A stretch of DNA of 64,000 bases from Doris montereyensis (GCA_037039925.1 JAXRKP010000347.1:5001-69000), one strand, 5' to 3'. Counted from the first letter of the stretch, positions 12,531 through 25,440 are shown. The notes: generated from the sequence alone by a model not told the origin. A program made the numbers and translations.

Positions 12531-13491
12531 GCTGTTTCTTCTTGCTCTGTTTATAGGATATTCCATACATACATACAGACATTGGCTGTTTTTTTCTTGC
12601 TCAAGTTTAGGATATTCCCATACATACATACATACATTTGCTGTTTTCTTCTTGCTCTTGTTTATAGGATATTCCATACATACATACATACATACATATA
12701 TACATACATTTGCACATTCCATACTTACATACGTAAATTTATAGGATATTCCATACATATATACATACATTGTACGTGTTTTTTTGCATACCTACATACG
12801 TAAATTGAATACATCCATACATACATCACATACATTACATACATTGGCTGTAAATTTTGCTCAAGCTTACATCATAAACATCCATACATACATACGTAAA
12901 TTGCATACTTACTCTTGTTTATAGGATATTCCATACATACATACATAAATTGAATAAATACATACGTACATACATACATTCATATATACATACGTAAATT
13001 GCATACATACACACATATATCACACACATTCCATACATACATACATTAGCTGCTTTATTCTTACTCTTGTTTATAGGATATTACATACATACATGCATTT
13101 GCTGCTTCCTTTTGCTCACATTCCATACATACATACGTAAATTACATACATACACACATTACATACATACATACATACATTGGCATACATACTTTTTTGT
13201 ACATACATACTCTTGTTTATAGGATATTCCATACATACATACAAAATTGCATGTTTCCACATCCCTCTTGTTTACGGAAATTCCATACATACATACATAC
13301 ATCCATACATACATACGTAAATGCATACATACATACATACATTACATACATACATACATACATGCATACATACATACATACATTCATACATACATACATT
13401 GCTGTATACATACATACATTTATAGGATATTCCATACATACATACATACATAAATTGGCTACTCTTCTTGGTCTTGTTTATATGATATTCC

Positions 13492-13522
<31 letters not shown>

Positions 13523-13720
13523 CATACATTAGCTTTGTTTCTTCTTGCTCTTGTTTATAGGATATTCCATACATACAAAAATACATACATTAGCTATTTC
13601 CTTCTTGCTCTTGTTTATGATATTCCATTTATAGGATATTCATACATACATACATACATACATACATACATACATACATTGGCTGCTTTCTTCTTGCTGT
13701 CGCTTATAGAATATTCTGAC
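12531..13720. repeat. Compound array: (CATA)n blocks alternating with a ~35-bp complex spacer
   Basis: A spacer reading roughly TTTGCTG...TTCTTGCTCTTG followed by TTTATAGGATATTC recurs about ten times (for example 12533, 12638, 13050, 13540 and 13590), each followed by 4-10 CATA units. This is a higher-order repeat rather than a plain microsatellite. Confidence 0.85.
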
Positions 13721-13914
13721 TTTTATTGATTCTTACCCACATTATATCGTTTTGTTCGGTGTTGATCGGTGCATCTAAAGGTGTTATCTTTGTTGAAATA
13801 TTTTTTGATATTTTTTTACAAAATCTTAGTTATTGAATTTTTTAATGTTCTTCAATTGGAATCTATCAGTGCTATTCGCTGCTTAACTCTAATGAGCTGT
13901 GTTCTCTTGACACA

Positions 13915-14340
13915 CAAGGACAGTAGTATCAACACAAGGAACACGAATACACAAGGTCAGTATTAACACAAAGATCATTAACTAACACGAATACAAAGAT
14001 GAGTATCAACACCATCAAACACCATGAACACGAACACAAGAATCAACACAAGAATCAGTATCAACACCATGAACACACGAATACACAAGAACACACAAGA
14101 TTAGTATCAACACTATTAACACGAAAACACAGGATTAGTATCAACACGAACACACAAGATTAGTATCAACACTATTAACACGAACACACAAGATTAGTAT
14201 TAACACGAACACACAAGATTAGTATCAACACTATTAACACGAACACACAAGATTAGTATCAACACTATCAACACCATTATCAACACTATTAACACGAACA
14301 CACAAGATCAGTATCAACACCATGAACACGGCCTTCGGCA
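13915..14340. repeat. 34-bp minisatellite, AACACGAACACACAAGATTA type
   Basis: Units of about 34 bp combining AACACGAACACACAAGATTA with GTATCAACACTATT, in varied sub-lengths, repeated about ten times. The strand is C/A-rich. Confidence 0.85.
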
Positions 14341-14341
14341 T

Positions 14342-14470
14342 GACAGGGATAGGCAACAATGTTCTGGTCGCCTTTTGGTTGCCTTGGCTTTAGTCACCTT
14401 TTGGTCGCCTATCGACGTCTTTTGGTCGCCTTTTGGTTTTCGGTTGCCTTTGGTCGCCTATAGTCCTACA
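14342..14470. repeat. Short degenerate array of TTTTGGTCGCC
   Basis: TGGTCGCC(TTTT) or GGTTGCC recurs about eight times in 120 bp. Confidence 0.6.
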
Positions 14471-14589
14471 CACACCACAACAACTCGTTGCACTCCATGA
14501 TAAACACAGCACACCCACTACATTGATCACACAAACACTCACTGTATTGTCTTTATACACACCATGTTAAACACACTCGAAGAGGGAAC

Positions 14590-15780
14590 AAGCGGTGGAC
14601 GAAACAAAACGTCATAACATCACTCAAGGCCCCAACAAAAGCAACGTCAGACACATTTCCCTATACTATAGCAAACTACAATCTTCAAATCATTAACATT
14701 CTTACAGTCAACACTCAGTCGTGTGGAAACAAATCAGCAGAAATACGTCATGATTTTATCACTGATTCAAATCGGATTATTATAACAGAAACTTGGTTTC
14801 AAAGTGGAGATGACGAACCGCTCATCGAGGTTATTTGAGCTTGTTGATCCATTGCCCGTTGATTGTTTTCATTGAATATTTAGAAATGTTTTCAGCATTC
14901 CTTACATCATATTCAAATGAATCTCTTGTGAAATGATACGTCCCTCAACTCTTGTTAAATCCCTGTAAAAGAAACCAAACCTCAATCATAATAATCTTTA
15001 ACATTTCAGACCTGTCTCCAAACTCAGTAGTCCAGAGGGAAGGTGTCGGCCTCTCAACCAAAAGGTAGTTGGTTCGAGCACCGTCGAGGGTTGAACTTTT
15101 TTTCGATTTTTTTTCGAGCAAACTCTAGCCCTGGTCCAAGTAGGTGGATGGACACCTAGTCCCATCGGAGACGGACGATAAAAGGAGGTCGTGTGTAGAT
15201 CACAACACTCTGTGCATATTAACGGTTCCTTAGCTGTTTGGGGAAGTCCGGCCAAAATTAAACATCGTACCAAATACTCAGAAATCACTTTAGTTGTGGA
15301 TGTGAGTAAATCAAATCAAATCAACAATAACAAAACAAACAAAAAATTGGCCTCCGATTTCTGTCTTAAGATCTCGAAAGATTAGATCTCAGCCAAATTG
15401 AGGAACGTGTTAATAACAGGGATTTGAATGAAAAAATTTCAATCCGCTCAAAGAAAAAACACACAGCATTGAATCAGCTCTCTTGAAAAATAATCTCTGA
15501 TTTATCAAATGCAGCCAATTTGGGTACCGTCTCAATTGTGGCACTCACTTCTAGACATCTCTGCTACTTTTGACGCCATTGATAATTTATTCTCCTTAAA
15601 CGTCTTGATATATCCTTTGGCCTTCGTGGCAATGTCTATAACCGGATTTTATATTATTTAACTCATAGACAGAGGAGTAATTATCAATGCCCATACATCA
15701 GACCCAATACTGCTCAAAAACGGTGTGCCCCAAAGATCTGTATCGGGCCCGATTTTATTTTCTCCCTATTTACAGTAATA
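14590..15780 (+). mobile_element. LINE relic (CR1/Rex-like), with a SINE nested in it
   Basis: At about 14700-14830 the plus strand gives IIITETWFQSGDD, the endonuclease motif with the catalytic Glu. At 15580-15775 it gives reverse-transcriptase fragments (GVPQRSVSGPILF with preceding SYLTHRQR-like residues). The endonuclease and polymerase fragments flank a SINE at 15024-15330. All frames are broken and much of the middle is missing. Confidence 0.7.
15024..15330 (+). mobile_element. SINE family 1, full copy
   Basis: A tRNA-like head, GTAGTCCAGAGGGAAGG (box A region) then GTTGGTTCGAGCACC (box B region), is followed by the conserved body (CCTAGTCCCATCGGAGACGG, GTGCATATTAACGG) and the 3' end TTAGTTGTGGATGTGAGTAA with a (TCAAA)n-like tail. 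The promoter boxes indicate RNA polymerase III origin. Confidence 0.82.
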
Positions 15781-15784
15781 ATAA

Positions 15785-16560
15785 ATAATAATGATGCAAA
15801 ATTTATATAGCGCCCCTATCCATGAGTATCATGCTCAGTTGCGCTTTACATAGTGAAGACATATATCATACAATCTGTTCACATAATGTAATCAATATTT
15901 ACGATTACTATAAAATCATAACATCTGAATACGTGAAGAATGCCATTAAGATGAACAGTACATAATCGATGATATGTGCTAATTACAAGATGGCCCTATA
16001 CACGCACGCACCCACACACACACACATACACATTTTCAAGTGCTAACCCCTACACTCCATGATACGTTTAAATGTCAGTTTTAAAAGTCTCCGTACATAA
16101 AAGTATAATAATAGTTAAAGAAGTCAAACTAAGAAGTTTAAGAATAATTATATTATATAGGCCTACATGACAGTGTTAAAGATACCACACATCAATAAAA
16201 ACAACATGGGTTACGAAGAGTCGAAAATTGAAGCGGAACAACTCTGTTTTATATTTAAGTGATTGTTTAAAAGAAGGAAGAGTTATACAATTTCCAGTTT
16301 TAACAGACAGATAATTTCATATGGCTGGGGCCGAAAGGGTGAAAGAACGTTCAAGAAAGTTTGTCTTAGGGACGCTTCTTTTTAGTTGCAAAGATTGTGA
16401 TGATCTAAGCAGATGATTGGGATGGTGAACTTTAAGGAGATGTTTTAGATAGTCCGGGGCAGTGTCATGAATGCAGTTGAAAGTGAGACATGCTACATTG
16501 CTATCTTATATACGATTCTCTTCTCTACAGGACGTCAATGTAGAGAGCACAAAACGGGAG
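15785..16560. repeat. Dispersed repeat of the 'tatagcgcc...gcgcttta' kind
   Basis: AATTTATATAGCGCCCCTATC and TCAGTTGCGCTTTACA near the left end resemble a repeat type frequent in marine invertebrate genomes. No coding capacity is seen to 16560. Borders are uncertain. Confidence 0.45.
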
Positions 16561-16689
16561 TGATGTGTTGGAACATTTTGGTATTAGTTACAATTCTTGC
16601 TGCTTTACTTACTTATCCTCGTGGTGCTTGGGCAGCACATAAGGCCGACACAGTGGATCGCCATTGAACACGATCAGATGCCAATTTTG

Positions 16690-19600
16690 TCATCTGCCCC
16701 CACGTCTATCCCTGGGTCTTCAGTTCGATGGTTCTCCTCCAGGTTTCTAGCGGGCGACCTCTCTTCCTTGTTCCCTGAGGGGTCCATCTGAGGGCTATTT
16801 TAGGGATGGAATCAGCATTTATCCTAAGGATGTGACCAGTCTCCTTCCATCTTCTCCTCACAATCTGGGATATTGACTCCAGTGATGTTCTTTCTTGAAG
16901 GTCGTTGTTTGATATCGTTTTTCTTGGCCAAAACAAAATTGAGAATCTTTCTGAGACATTTGTTTTGAAAGGTGTCCAGCTTTCTGCATATGTTATATGT
17001 TGTTTTCCAAGATTCGGCACCATAAAGAAAGACAGCTAGAATATTAGAATTGTAGAATCTGAGTTTTGTTTTAATTGATTTTCTTGAATTCCAAATGTTA
17101 TTCTGTGATCCAAATACTTTTCTTGATTTTGTTAACCTTTCTTTGATCTCATCTTCAGAATTTCCATTTTGAGTAATTTTACTTCCGAGATATGTGAAAG
17201 CATGTATATCCTCAATCTCCTTGTTTTCAAGTTACATCGGTTGTTTCGATTTGTTGTTCATCCTCATCATTTTTGTTTTTCCAATATTTTTGTGTAGCCC
17301 CAGTTTTTGTGCATTGTTATCAACTCGCTGTGTTTTAGTTTGTATATCTGTGATGTTCTGTGACAGAAGTAACATCATCAGCAAAATCAAGGTCCTCTAA
17401 TATTTCAGTGAATGTGCACCTTAGTCCAGTTTTCTTATTTTCAACAGATTCCTTTATAATCCAATCGATAGCAAGGCAGAGTAGAAAAAAGTGATAGAAT
17501 GCAGCCCTGTTTCACACCTGTATTGATGTTTACGCTCTCCGTCAATTTATTTCCACAGATTACTTTAGCATGGAAATCCCTGTAAAGCAGTTTGATTATG
17601 CTAACTGCCTTGGAGGGAATGCCATAATGACGTAGGATGTTCCATTGTGCAGGTCTGTGTACAGGGGAGCATTCCATTCCTGGCATTGTTCAAAAATGTG
17701 TCTAAGAGTGAAAATATGGTTTGAACAAAAATGGCCTTTCTTAAATCTTGCTTGCTGCTTTCTAAGTTTTGGTTCGACTGTAGGCTTTATATGGTTTAGT
17801 AATATTTTGCTGAAATTTTTGACGGTGATAGAGAGTATTATGATTCCCCTCCAATTATCACATTTAGAAAGATATCCTTATTTTGCTAGTTTGACGATGA
17901 GTCCAACACTCCACTAATTTGATAGCTCTTCTTTTCCCAAATTTCTAGAAATATGCTTTGTAATATTATTATTTTAGGGTTATTTCTTTTTCTATCTTAA
18001 TCATTTCCGCTGTCACCTGATCTTCACCTGCTGCTTTCCCTGTTTTGAGACTCTCAATTGCCTTTTTTATTTCATCTAGAGTTGGGGTAGCGTGTTGATG
18101 TCCAAGTCATTTTCTGCAGGTTTAATGACCGTGCGGAGCCTTGGTGTTTCTCTGTTTAAGACACATTCGAAATGCGCTTTCCATCTCTTCATTTTGATCT
18201 GCTTCGCTCGAGAGTAAATTTCCTTGTGTGTCCTTGATCGGTGTGTCATTTTTCCCTATACCCTTTGGAGAGTTATTTAGCTGTCTGGTATATAATAGTC
18301 TTCATATCTTGTCTTTGGTTTGCTTTTTCTACTCTTTCTGCTAACATGTCATAGTAAAAGTTAGTCAAGGCGGACAAGAAGTCCGCTTTGACTGACTTTT
18401 TCACTTTTTTTGTCTATTAATGGATATTCATTATGGATTTGTTCTTTAATTATTTCTTAAGTGGTAATCAGTAGTCGGCTTTTTGTCTTTTATCTTTCTT
18501 CGATCACTTTCCATGATTGATCTGATGTCCACCTATCTTTCTTTCTTTTGCTAGGTCCCAGTATTTCTTGGCTCAGGTCTAGCCGTTCCTGGTTGAACTT
18601 TTGTTAAGGACAGGTCTTGCTCATCCAGCAGGGCCTGGTATCGATTTGACAACTCTATTTTAATTTTTTAGAAATGTCTTCGTTTTGTAGCTTTCCAACG
18701 TCAAAATTCTCTTTCCTGATGTCATTTTTCTTTGTCTTCCTTAATTTTATACGGATTTTAGCAGTCAGGAGCTCTGTTCCTTGCAACATCGGCTCCCCTT
18801 CTTGCTCTCGCATCTAACAGTAATATCTTCCATTTCTTATTGATAGTGATGTGGTCAATTTGGTTTTTGGTTTTTTCCGTCTGGAGATCCATGTATATCT
18901 GTGGATGTCTCTATGCTTAAAGATGGTTCCTCCAACGATTAAATTGTTTTCTGCGTAAAATTCCACCAAACGTTCTCCATTGTCATTCATGTCTGCAGCT
19001 AGTCCTTCACGTCCCATTATGTGTTCTCTTTGACTATTAACTTTTCCAACTTTGGCGTTTAACTCACCAAGAACAATAAGTAGATCATGTACTTTGCTTT
19101 TTAAGTCTTTCATAAAACTGTTCTTTCTCCTCCTCACTTTTGTCTTTTGTGGGGCGTAACACACGATGATGGTCATCTTTGCTTATTTGAAATTAAACCT
19201 AGTTTTCAGTAATCTTTCACCCATGGGTTCCCATTCTAACAAAGTCTTTTTTGCCGTTTTTGATAGTATCAGGGCAATTCCATTCATATTTTGATTGTCT
19301 TCTCTTCCTGAGTAGAGGATTGTATGACCAGTAGCGAGATCTCTTTTGCCATTGTCAGTCCATCGTGATTTGCATATAGACAGGAGAAATATTTTATATT
19401 TGTCCATTTCATTTATTGTCTGCGCAAATTTTCCTGTCTGATAAAGTGTGCGCACATTCCATGCGCCCACCAAAATTGATTGTTTTGGAGTCAGAAGACT
19501 TGACATAGTCTGGTTGCTGGCTTCCTTTTCGGCTTTGGCCCCCAGTCATCATTGGAACAGTGTTCTGGATCGCTAGTCCAGTATGGTTTTGTTGAGCTGT

Positions 19601-20000
19601 GGATCTAGAACTCTGTGTGTCAGTCTTTCCTTCATCTGCCTTCTTATATTTTAATCCATTGTCGGTTTCTGTAACATTGTATCTTTTTACAAGATAGGGC
19701 GTTAACCCTATGCCTAACCCCCCACCTGGAGAACCAGGATTTATTTTGGAGATTCACTACCAGACAGGTAGCTTTCCCAAGCGCATGAGCCCTGTCTGCC
19801 CATGGTTTGAAATCGGAGTTTTCCTTCTCCTAGACAAACTGCCTTTCCTGGTTAACGAGCTTTGTCCACCCTGGGGAGGTTATAAAGCCACCTCACAGGA
19901 CATCTAGAGCATTTTATAAGGGCTGAGTTTCCATTCTGCAGCCCCTCTCCGTCCTCACTGGCTAACGCCAGTTTTGTCCGCGATTGCTTATTCGGTATTC
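16690..20000 (-). mobile_element. RTE-like LINE, nearly full length, decayed
   Basis: On the minus strand, an endonuclease domain runs from 19506 to about 18814 (VGAWNVRTLYQTGKFAQ; GERLLKTRFNFK; GELNAKVGK, where the catalytic GDFN Asp is Glu; DIHRYTWIS). Reverse-transcriptase parts follow: TPTLDEIKKAIESLKTGKAA near 18080-18020, and WNILRHYGIPSKAVSIIKLL and GVKQGCILS at 17686-17480. The C-terminal region at 17023-16706 has RRRWKETGHILR, ALRWTPQGTRKRGRP and TWRR. Stops and frameshifts recur. Sequence from 19560 to 20000 is probably its 5' part. In annotation pipelines such proteins are often mislabelled craniofacial development protein 2-like. Confidence 0.85.
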
Positions 20001-20032
20001 GCAGTTGACCTCTATATCTAGAGGCTGTTCCC

Positions 20033-21344
20033 CTATCCGCAACCTGGAGACGTGTCTGGTAGGAGATGGTCTCCCCTGTAGTTCAGCGATGTTGCCTCTC
20101 TGGTATATTTACGTTTCCACTTGTTTATCAGTCCATTTGTTTCGATTTTTGCTTTGATGTATAGTTCTTTGTGAATGACGAGCTTAGATTTCCGCCAAGT
20201 TTCTTTAGCTGCTCTTCTCCTTCGTTTTGAGATTAGGATTTCATCACAAAACCATTTGGTGTCCGGTCGCACCGTTACAACGTTTGTAATCAGGGGAGAG
20301 GGCATGTTTGTTAAGTATTTGGACCATAATTTTGTTAAATGTCGAATTTTTTGTTTCAACAGACCTAGATTCCTCGAGGCTCTTAGTTATTCTCTGATTT
20401 GAGAATGTCACTTTTAAAACTGTCCCTATCCATTGATTTGGTCGTCCTGTACGACATCGACTTTTGTTGATGCAGGAGTTTTTTTCAGTTTTAAGTGAAA
20501 TATTACACTGTGATGGTCTGAGATATGGTTGTTTTCTAAACATACATCTTGCACAAGGTTGTCATTGGAATGGCTCATAACACGATCAAGTGTATTTCCG
20601 GGCTATATGTGTTGGTGATTTAACATGTTGGGTCAGGCTGCATGCTTCGAAGATGTTTATGAAATGACATGGTTTTTTTAAATCTGAAATATCGTTGACA
20701 TGGATGTTGAAATCTCCAAGAATATATAGGTTGTCGATGACGAGATCTTGAAATTCATTTATAAACTTGGTAATTGAGGCATTGTTTATCTTTGATGCCG
20801 GGGGTGATAGATCAAAAACGAAATTGTAATAACACTTATTGGTCTTCATGTTACATTCAAGGACTTCAAAATGTTGCATAGAGTTTATCAGTTCGATATC
20901 CAATGCAATGTTAAAAACCACCATTAGTCCATCACTTTCTCTGCCATGGCGACGGTCCAGTTTCACAAAAGTGTAACCAGATGGTAACACATCATTCAAA
21001 ATGCAATCACCATCTTTTTTTAGCCAGGTTTCTGTTATGAAAAGTAAGTCTATGTAACAGTCAATTATGTATGCGTTCAGTAGTGTTGTTTTATTACAAA
21101 CAGAACATGAATTTAGCCACACAACATTTAAAGCGTCTAAATCAGATACATTTGTGGTGTTTGGTGTCGGTCTAAGGAAAATTAAATTGTTGGCATTGGA
21201 GTGCCGTTTTTGTTTTTGTTTATTGAATCTTGCGCCCTCTTTCCTCTTCGTGTGCGTTTTGTATGTATTTCTATATAAGTGGTACTGCTTCAACAAGTCA
21301 ATGACTGGCAAATGTAGACTATTGTACTGCCGATGTGTTATCAT
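20033..21344 (-). mobile_element. CR1/Rex-like LINE relic: endonuclease and start of the polymerase ORF
   Basis: A 252-codon open stretch (21344-20586) carries an endonuclease/exonuclease/phosphatase-type domain: VVWLNSCSVCNKTTLL, DLLFITETWLKKDGD with the catalytic Glu, GYTFVKLDRRHGRESDG, and YILGDFNIHVND with the GDFN motif. Further on (20543-20033) is the tether before the polymerase, including RPDTKWFCDEILISKRRRRA. The polymerase itself is absent and the copy ends beside the RTE-like element. It is probably the same family as the relic at 1148-2900. Confidence 0.85.
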
Positions 21345-21898
21345 ATCACTTGATTGCTATCGTCGGGTCGAAGCAAGAAACCAACAAACGACATTTCTTT
21401 TCGATTTTCACTTTTTCGGTCAAAATGACTTATTTCCCTTTGATACACATTACGTCAAATCCTCAGCTCTCTAGCATCAGTAGTTTTGTTGTTACTAAAT
21501 ATCGTCTAAAAATAACTTTAAAACCCGCGCGAACAAGAAATGCGACAATGGCTCATGTCGGTTTTTGATTTGCTTTCTTGTATAGCGATGTTCCGACAAC
21601 GTCCAAGGGAAAACTTAGCGGTTTTGTGGGGATGGTAGAGATCCAATGTTTTCCGATGAAGTGATGGCTGGTAAAACCATCGCACCACATGTGGAAAGCT
21701 GTAAGTGAGATGTGTTTCTTAAAGCCCAAGAAAGACATAATGTAATCAATGCATTGTATTCAAAAGCAATATATCTCACAATAACGATAATTATAACTCA
21801 GTACTCAGTTGACCATCCATCAGGAGAGCAAGGCATTAGCAAGAAAGCTTAAGAATGAGGCTATAACCTGTGAGAGCGTCATCTTCACCAGATTTTTT
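21345..21898. other. No gene seen
   Basis: It may include the 5' untranslated part of the adjacent LINE. Nothing else is recognised. Confidence 0.45.
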
Positions 21899-21899
21899 A

Positions 21900-22230
21900 G
21901 ATTTTGATTTAATTTATCCACATCCACAACTCAGGTGATCTTGTGGATTTTGATAGGATTTGTGTGTGTACACAGACTGCCAAGGGATCTTTAACTTTAA
22001 ACATGGAAAAAGTGTTGTGATATGCACACAGGACCTCCTTTTTATCGTCGACCTCCGATGGGACTAGGCGTCGATCCACCTACCTGGACCAGGGGGAGGG
22101 GGGGGGAGGGTAGTTTATACTAAAAAAGAAAACCTGAGAAAATGTATCACCCGATGGTGGGGCACGAACCCACTACCTTTTGATCAAGAGGCCGACACCT
22201 TGCTTCTGGACTACGCAGTCCCCCCCCCCT
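21900..22230 (-). mobile_element. SINE family 1, full copy, reverse
   Basis: The reverse complement gives the tRNA-like head with box B GGGTTCGTGCCCC (about 22155-22175), the CCTAGTCCCATCGGAGG body and the 3' end with GAGTTGTGGATGTGGA. Confidence 0.82.
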
Positions 22231-22745
22231 TTCATCAGAAATGGTTGCAGCTGCGTACTTTGACATGTAGCAACTTCTGTCTTGTCAACACGGCAATAGC
22301 TTTTCGTTGTAACTACACTACACTTAAGAGATACCATCGTCCATACTCTCCTCTTTATAAGCATGGCACATCTGAATAATGTGTATTGCATTATGTGGTA
22401 TAAATACCAAATCAATGCCAAGCCAAATGGAAAAACTGTTGACGAAGGAAAACGGTTTCATTTTTGAACGGTCTAGAGTCAAATGATTCATTATTGATAG
22501 GCAGGATCATGATGCCATAACTGTCACTTATCAATACAAATGGTGAGAAATATCCTATTGACTTATTCAGCCGCATAAGGAACAGAAGCCGTTTTCATAT
22601 CACTGTGGTTTATCTTACGACACCTTGGAGACATCGAATGAGGAGAAGAAAGGTGACAATTTCAGCCATTGTAAATCCAAGCTTATACCATGAACCCTTT
22701 CAAGTTACTCCCCACTACTATTAAAGGCACTGAAGAAAAACAAGA
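22231..22745. other. No gene seen
   Basis: Non-repetitive AT-balanced sequence without coding signal. Confidence 0.45.
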
Positions 22746-23040
22746 AGAGAGGGGGTGGGAAAGAGGGAGAGAGAGAGAGAGAGAGGGACAGACAGACAGA
22801 GAGAGGGAGAGAGACCGACAGACAGACACAGACAGACAGAGGGACAGAGACAGAGACATAGAGTCAAAAAGAGAGAGACAGACAGCAGACAGACATATAG
22901 GCAAACAGAGACAGAGAGAGATAGACAGAAGCACAGAGTCAGAGAGAGACAGAGATAGAGAGAGTGACAGGCAGACAGACAGAGAAAGAAACAGAGAGAC
23001 AAAGAGACAGACAAAAAGAAACTGACAGACAGACTGAGAC
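22746..23040. repeat. (GA)n/(CAGA)n microsatellite region
   Basis: Purine-rich GAGA and CAGA tetramers with interruptions. Open frames are artefacts. Confidence 0.95.
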
Positions 23041-23047
23041 AACGACA

Positions 23048-23396
23048 TATATACATGCATACATACATACATACATACATAAATACAAGCATACACATGC
23101 ATACATAGATACATACATAAATACATACATACATATCTACACACGTACATACATACATACATACATGCATACACATACATACATACATACAAGCATACAC
23201 ATACATATATACATACACACAAACATCCATACACGCATACACACATACATGCATATATACATACACACAAACATCCATACATGCATACATACATACATAC
23301 ATACATACATACATACATACATACACACATACATACATACATACATACATACATACATACATACATACATGGATACATGCATACATACATACATAC
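23048..23396. repeat. (CATA)n microsatellite
   Basis: CATA tetramers with CACA and CATG variants, directly following the CAGA block. Confidence 0.96.
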
Positions 23397-23700
23397 GATC
23401 CTATAATCTATAACTGTCAAGGTTTGTATGCTCAATGCAATGACCACCCATCAACCTTCCACCCCCCCCCCCATACATACACACACACGTCCTTTATTTC
23501 ATCCATCTCTCCACACCCTCCTAAACGTTTAATTCCCCCCCCCCCAACATCCTTACAGCCTCTTTCCAGCCCCACCCCCATCCCTACTAACACTATGGCA
23601 CACAGAAAACCCCTCTCCTTCCCTTCCCCCCCCTCAAACTTCCAAACCCAAAACCTAAAGCTGCAAGTTCCCTCGGCATCAGTGTGATAATAATCCTCTC
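23397..23700. other. C-rich low-complexity sequence
   Basis: C homopolymers of 8-10 bases and CCCT-rich text. No gene is seen. Confidence 0.6.
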
Positions 23701-24060
23701 AGCCTCATTGTCACACGGATCAGGAGTAGTCATTGTTCATTGTTAGTGTATGAGTGGCGCCGGCAACACTGGGCTCCGCGCAGAGACAAGAGGCACTAGC
23801 CGTCTGGGAGCCTCGCCCTGGTCTTGCCATGCTCACAGCAATGCCACACCAGTCAGCAAAAGCACGAGCGCTTTTATTGTCTCAAGTCTGAAGGTCCAGA
23901 CGGTCTGTAGTGTAGCGCCAAGACGGAGACTGAGACGGGGAGATCATCAAAGTATTTTTGCTGGAGACTTTCGTCTTGGCGTTTCCGGCAGTCCAAGGTT
24001 TTTAATGGTAGAGCCAGTACCTCCGCCAGTCTGAGTTGTCTTTGTCTCACTTAAAACGTA
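23701..24060. other. GC-rich, non-repetitive island
   Basis: About 300 bp of complex, moderately GC-rich sequence stands between a C-rich tract and microsatellites. A 94-codon plus-strand frame (23750-24034) runs through it, but the translation has no recognised motif and no flanking splice sites. It could be an exon, a regulatory element or an unrecognised repeat. Confidence 0.35.
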
Positions 24061-24186
24061 TCATGTGTGTTGGTGTGTGTGTGTGTGTGTATTGGGTTGG
24101 GTTGGGGAGGGTTTTTTAGAGGAAGGAGAGAGAGAGGGGGGGGAAGAGAGAGAGAGAAAGACATATATATATAATAGATAGAGAAA

Positions 24187-24248
<62 letters not shown>

Positions 24249-24360
24249 GAGAGAGAGAGAGAGAAAGAGAAGAGATACAGAGACAGAGAGAGTGAAAGAG
24301 GGACAGAGAGAGACAGAGAGAGAGAGACAGACAGAGAGAGAGAGGGAAAGCCCAACGCAT
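24061..24360. repeat. (GT)n, (GA)n and (AT)n microsatellites
   Basis: (GT)n at about 24070-24090, GA-rich sequence at 24125-24185 and 24245-24350, and (AT)n at 24190-24243. Confidence 0.93.
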
Positions 24361-25195
24361 TCTTCTTTGTAATTAATCCATAATATTCTGTCTCCAAAAG
24401 GAAAAAGGTTAAGTCACATTCCCCTACCATCACTTACTACTTACATAATATATAAGTGGGTTACGGCCCCTGTTACACACTTGCTTTGGTTAATGTCAAT
24501 CCAATTGCAACTACCCATGTACCCCGTCACCGCCCAAAATGATCTGAAAGTATTTCTTTTTATACCAGTCACAATAGCCCAGTCAGTGAATTTGGATGGG
24601 ATGCATACAAGTATATAAGTAAATAGAATTTCCATATTATGTATAAGTCATGTTATATTTTGCAGGATAGGTATTGTTGTTGTTGTTGTTGTTGTTAGAA
24701 GTTTCATACAAGGTCCTATCAGTCCTTAACATCATTCAATGTACAGAAATGAATCTTAATGTCGAAACACAGCACCCAACTTCTAGAAGGAGTCAGAACA
24801 CGAAAGAAGATGATGGTCGTGATGGTTATGAAGATGGTGGGATTGCAATGATCCTAAATACCGTTTAATCCTCACTATATGTTTGAATAGTGTTATTTGA
24901 AATAAGCAGGTAAAATATCCCGATGCATTTTTCCGTTTTTTGGTGAAATTTATGTCTGTTAATGCTCCAGGAAAATTGAAGCTATTGTCACAGACCAAAA
25001 TCACCCACTACCACCTCAAATCAATATATGTCCAAACGCTCCAAAGGATCCATTTGTTTTTTTTGGGGGGGGGGGGGGGGGTTTGTGCCATAAAGAAAAA
25101 TATAAAACATCATTCTTACCATCATCTATAAAATTATTATCACTACCATCGCCAGCATCATTATCATCACCGCTCCTTTGAAATATTGTTCATTG
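24361..25195. other. No gene seen
   Basis: It contains a (TTG)n run near 24675-24700 and a homopolymer G tract at about 25066-25082. Otherwise non-repetitive. Confidence 0.5.
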
Positions 25196-25199
25196 CAAT

Positions 25200-25440
25200 G
25201 ATTGCAAAGCTACATGTATTATTAGAAAAAAATGTTGTTGGTTTTTCTATGTTATGTTATACATATTTCAATCACGTGATGCTTAAATGTGCGTAAGCTG
25301 TTTAAGTGTGAAGAATATTGTACGTATTATACTTGTAGTAAAAGCGTGTTGTATTTCATGAAAGTATTGTAACACCAAAACAATGTGCAATTTTTTTTTG
25401 ACAATAAAATTGTATCTGCTTATCTTATCTTATCTTATCG
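25200..25440 (+). mobile_element. Probable LINE 3' end with (TTATC)n tail
   Basis: GACAATAAAATTGTATCTGC, including an AATAAA signal, is followed by about four units of TTATC. A terminal pentanucleotide repeat after a polyadenylation-like signal is characteristic of the 3' ends of CR1/L2-type LINEs. No coding part remains, so this would be a heavily 5'-truncated copy. Confidence 0.5.

Noticed and set aside
11504..12770. 415-codon Tyr/Val/Cys/Met-rich minus-strand frame
   Set aside because: Translation of (CATA)n; tetramers without stops in several frames.
19710..19907. Plus-strand 65-codon frame MPNPPPGEPGFILEI...
   Set aside because: Lies in the 5' part of the minus-strand RTE-like LINE; no independent support.
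22155..22200. tRNA gene candidates at SINE heads (also near 15050, 29215 and 62100)
   Set aside because: Box A and box B are present, but the clover-leaf is incomplete and each is attached to the same SINE body.
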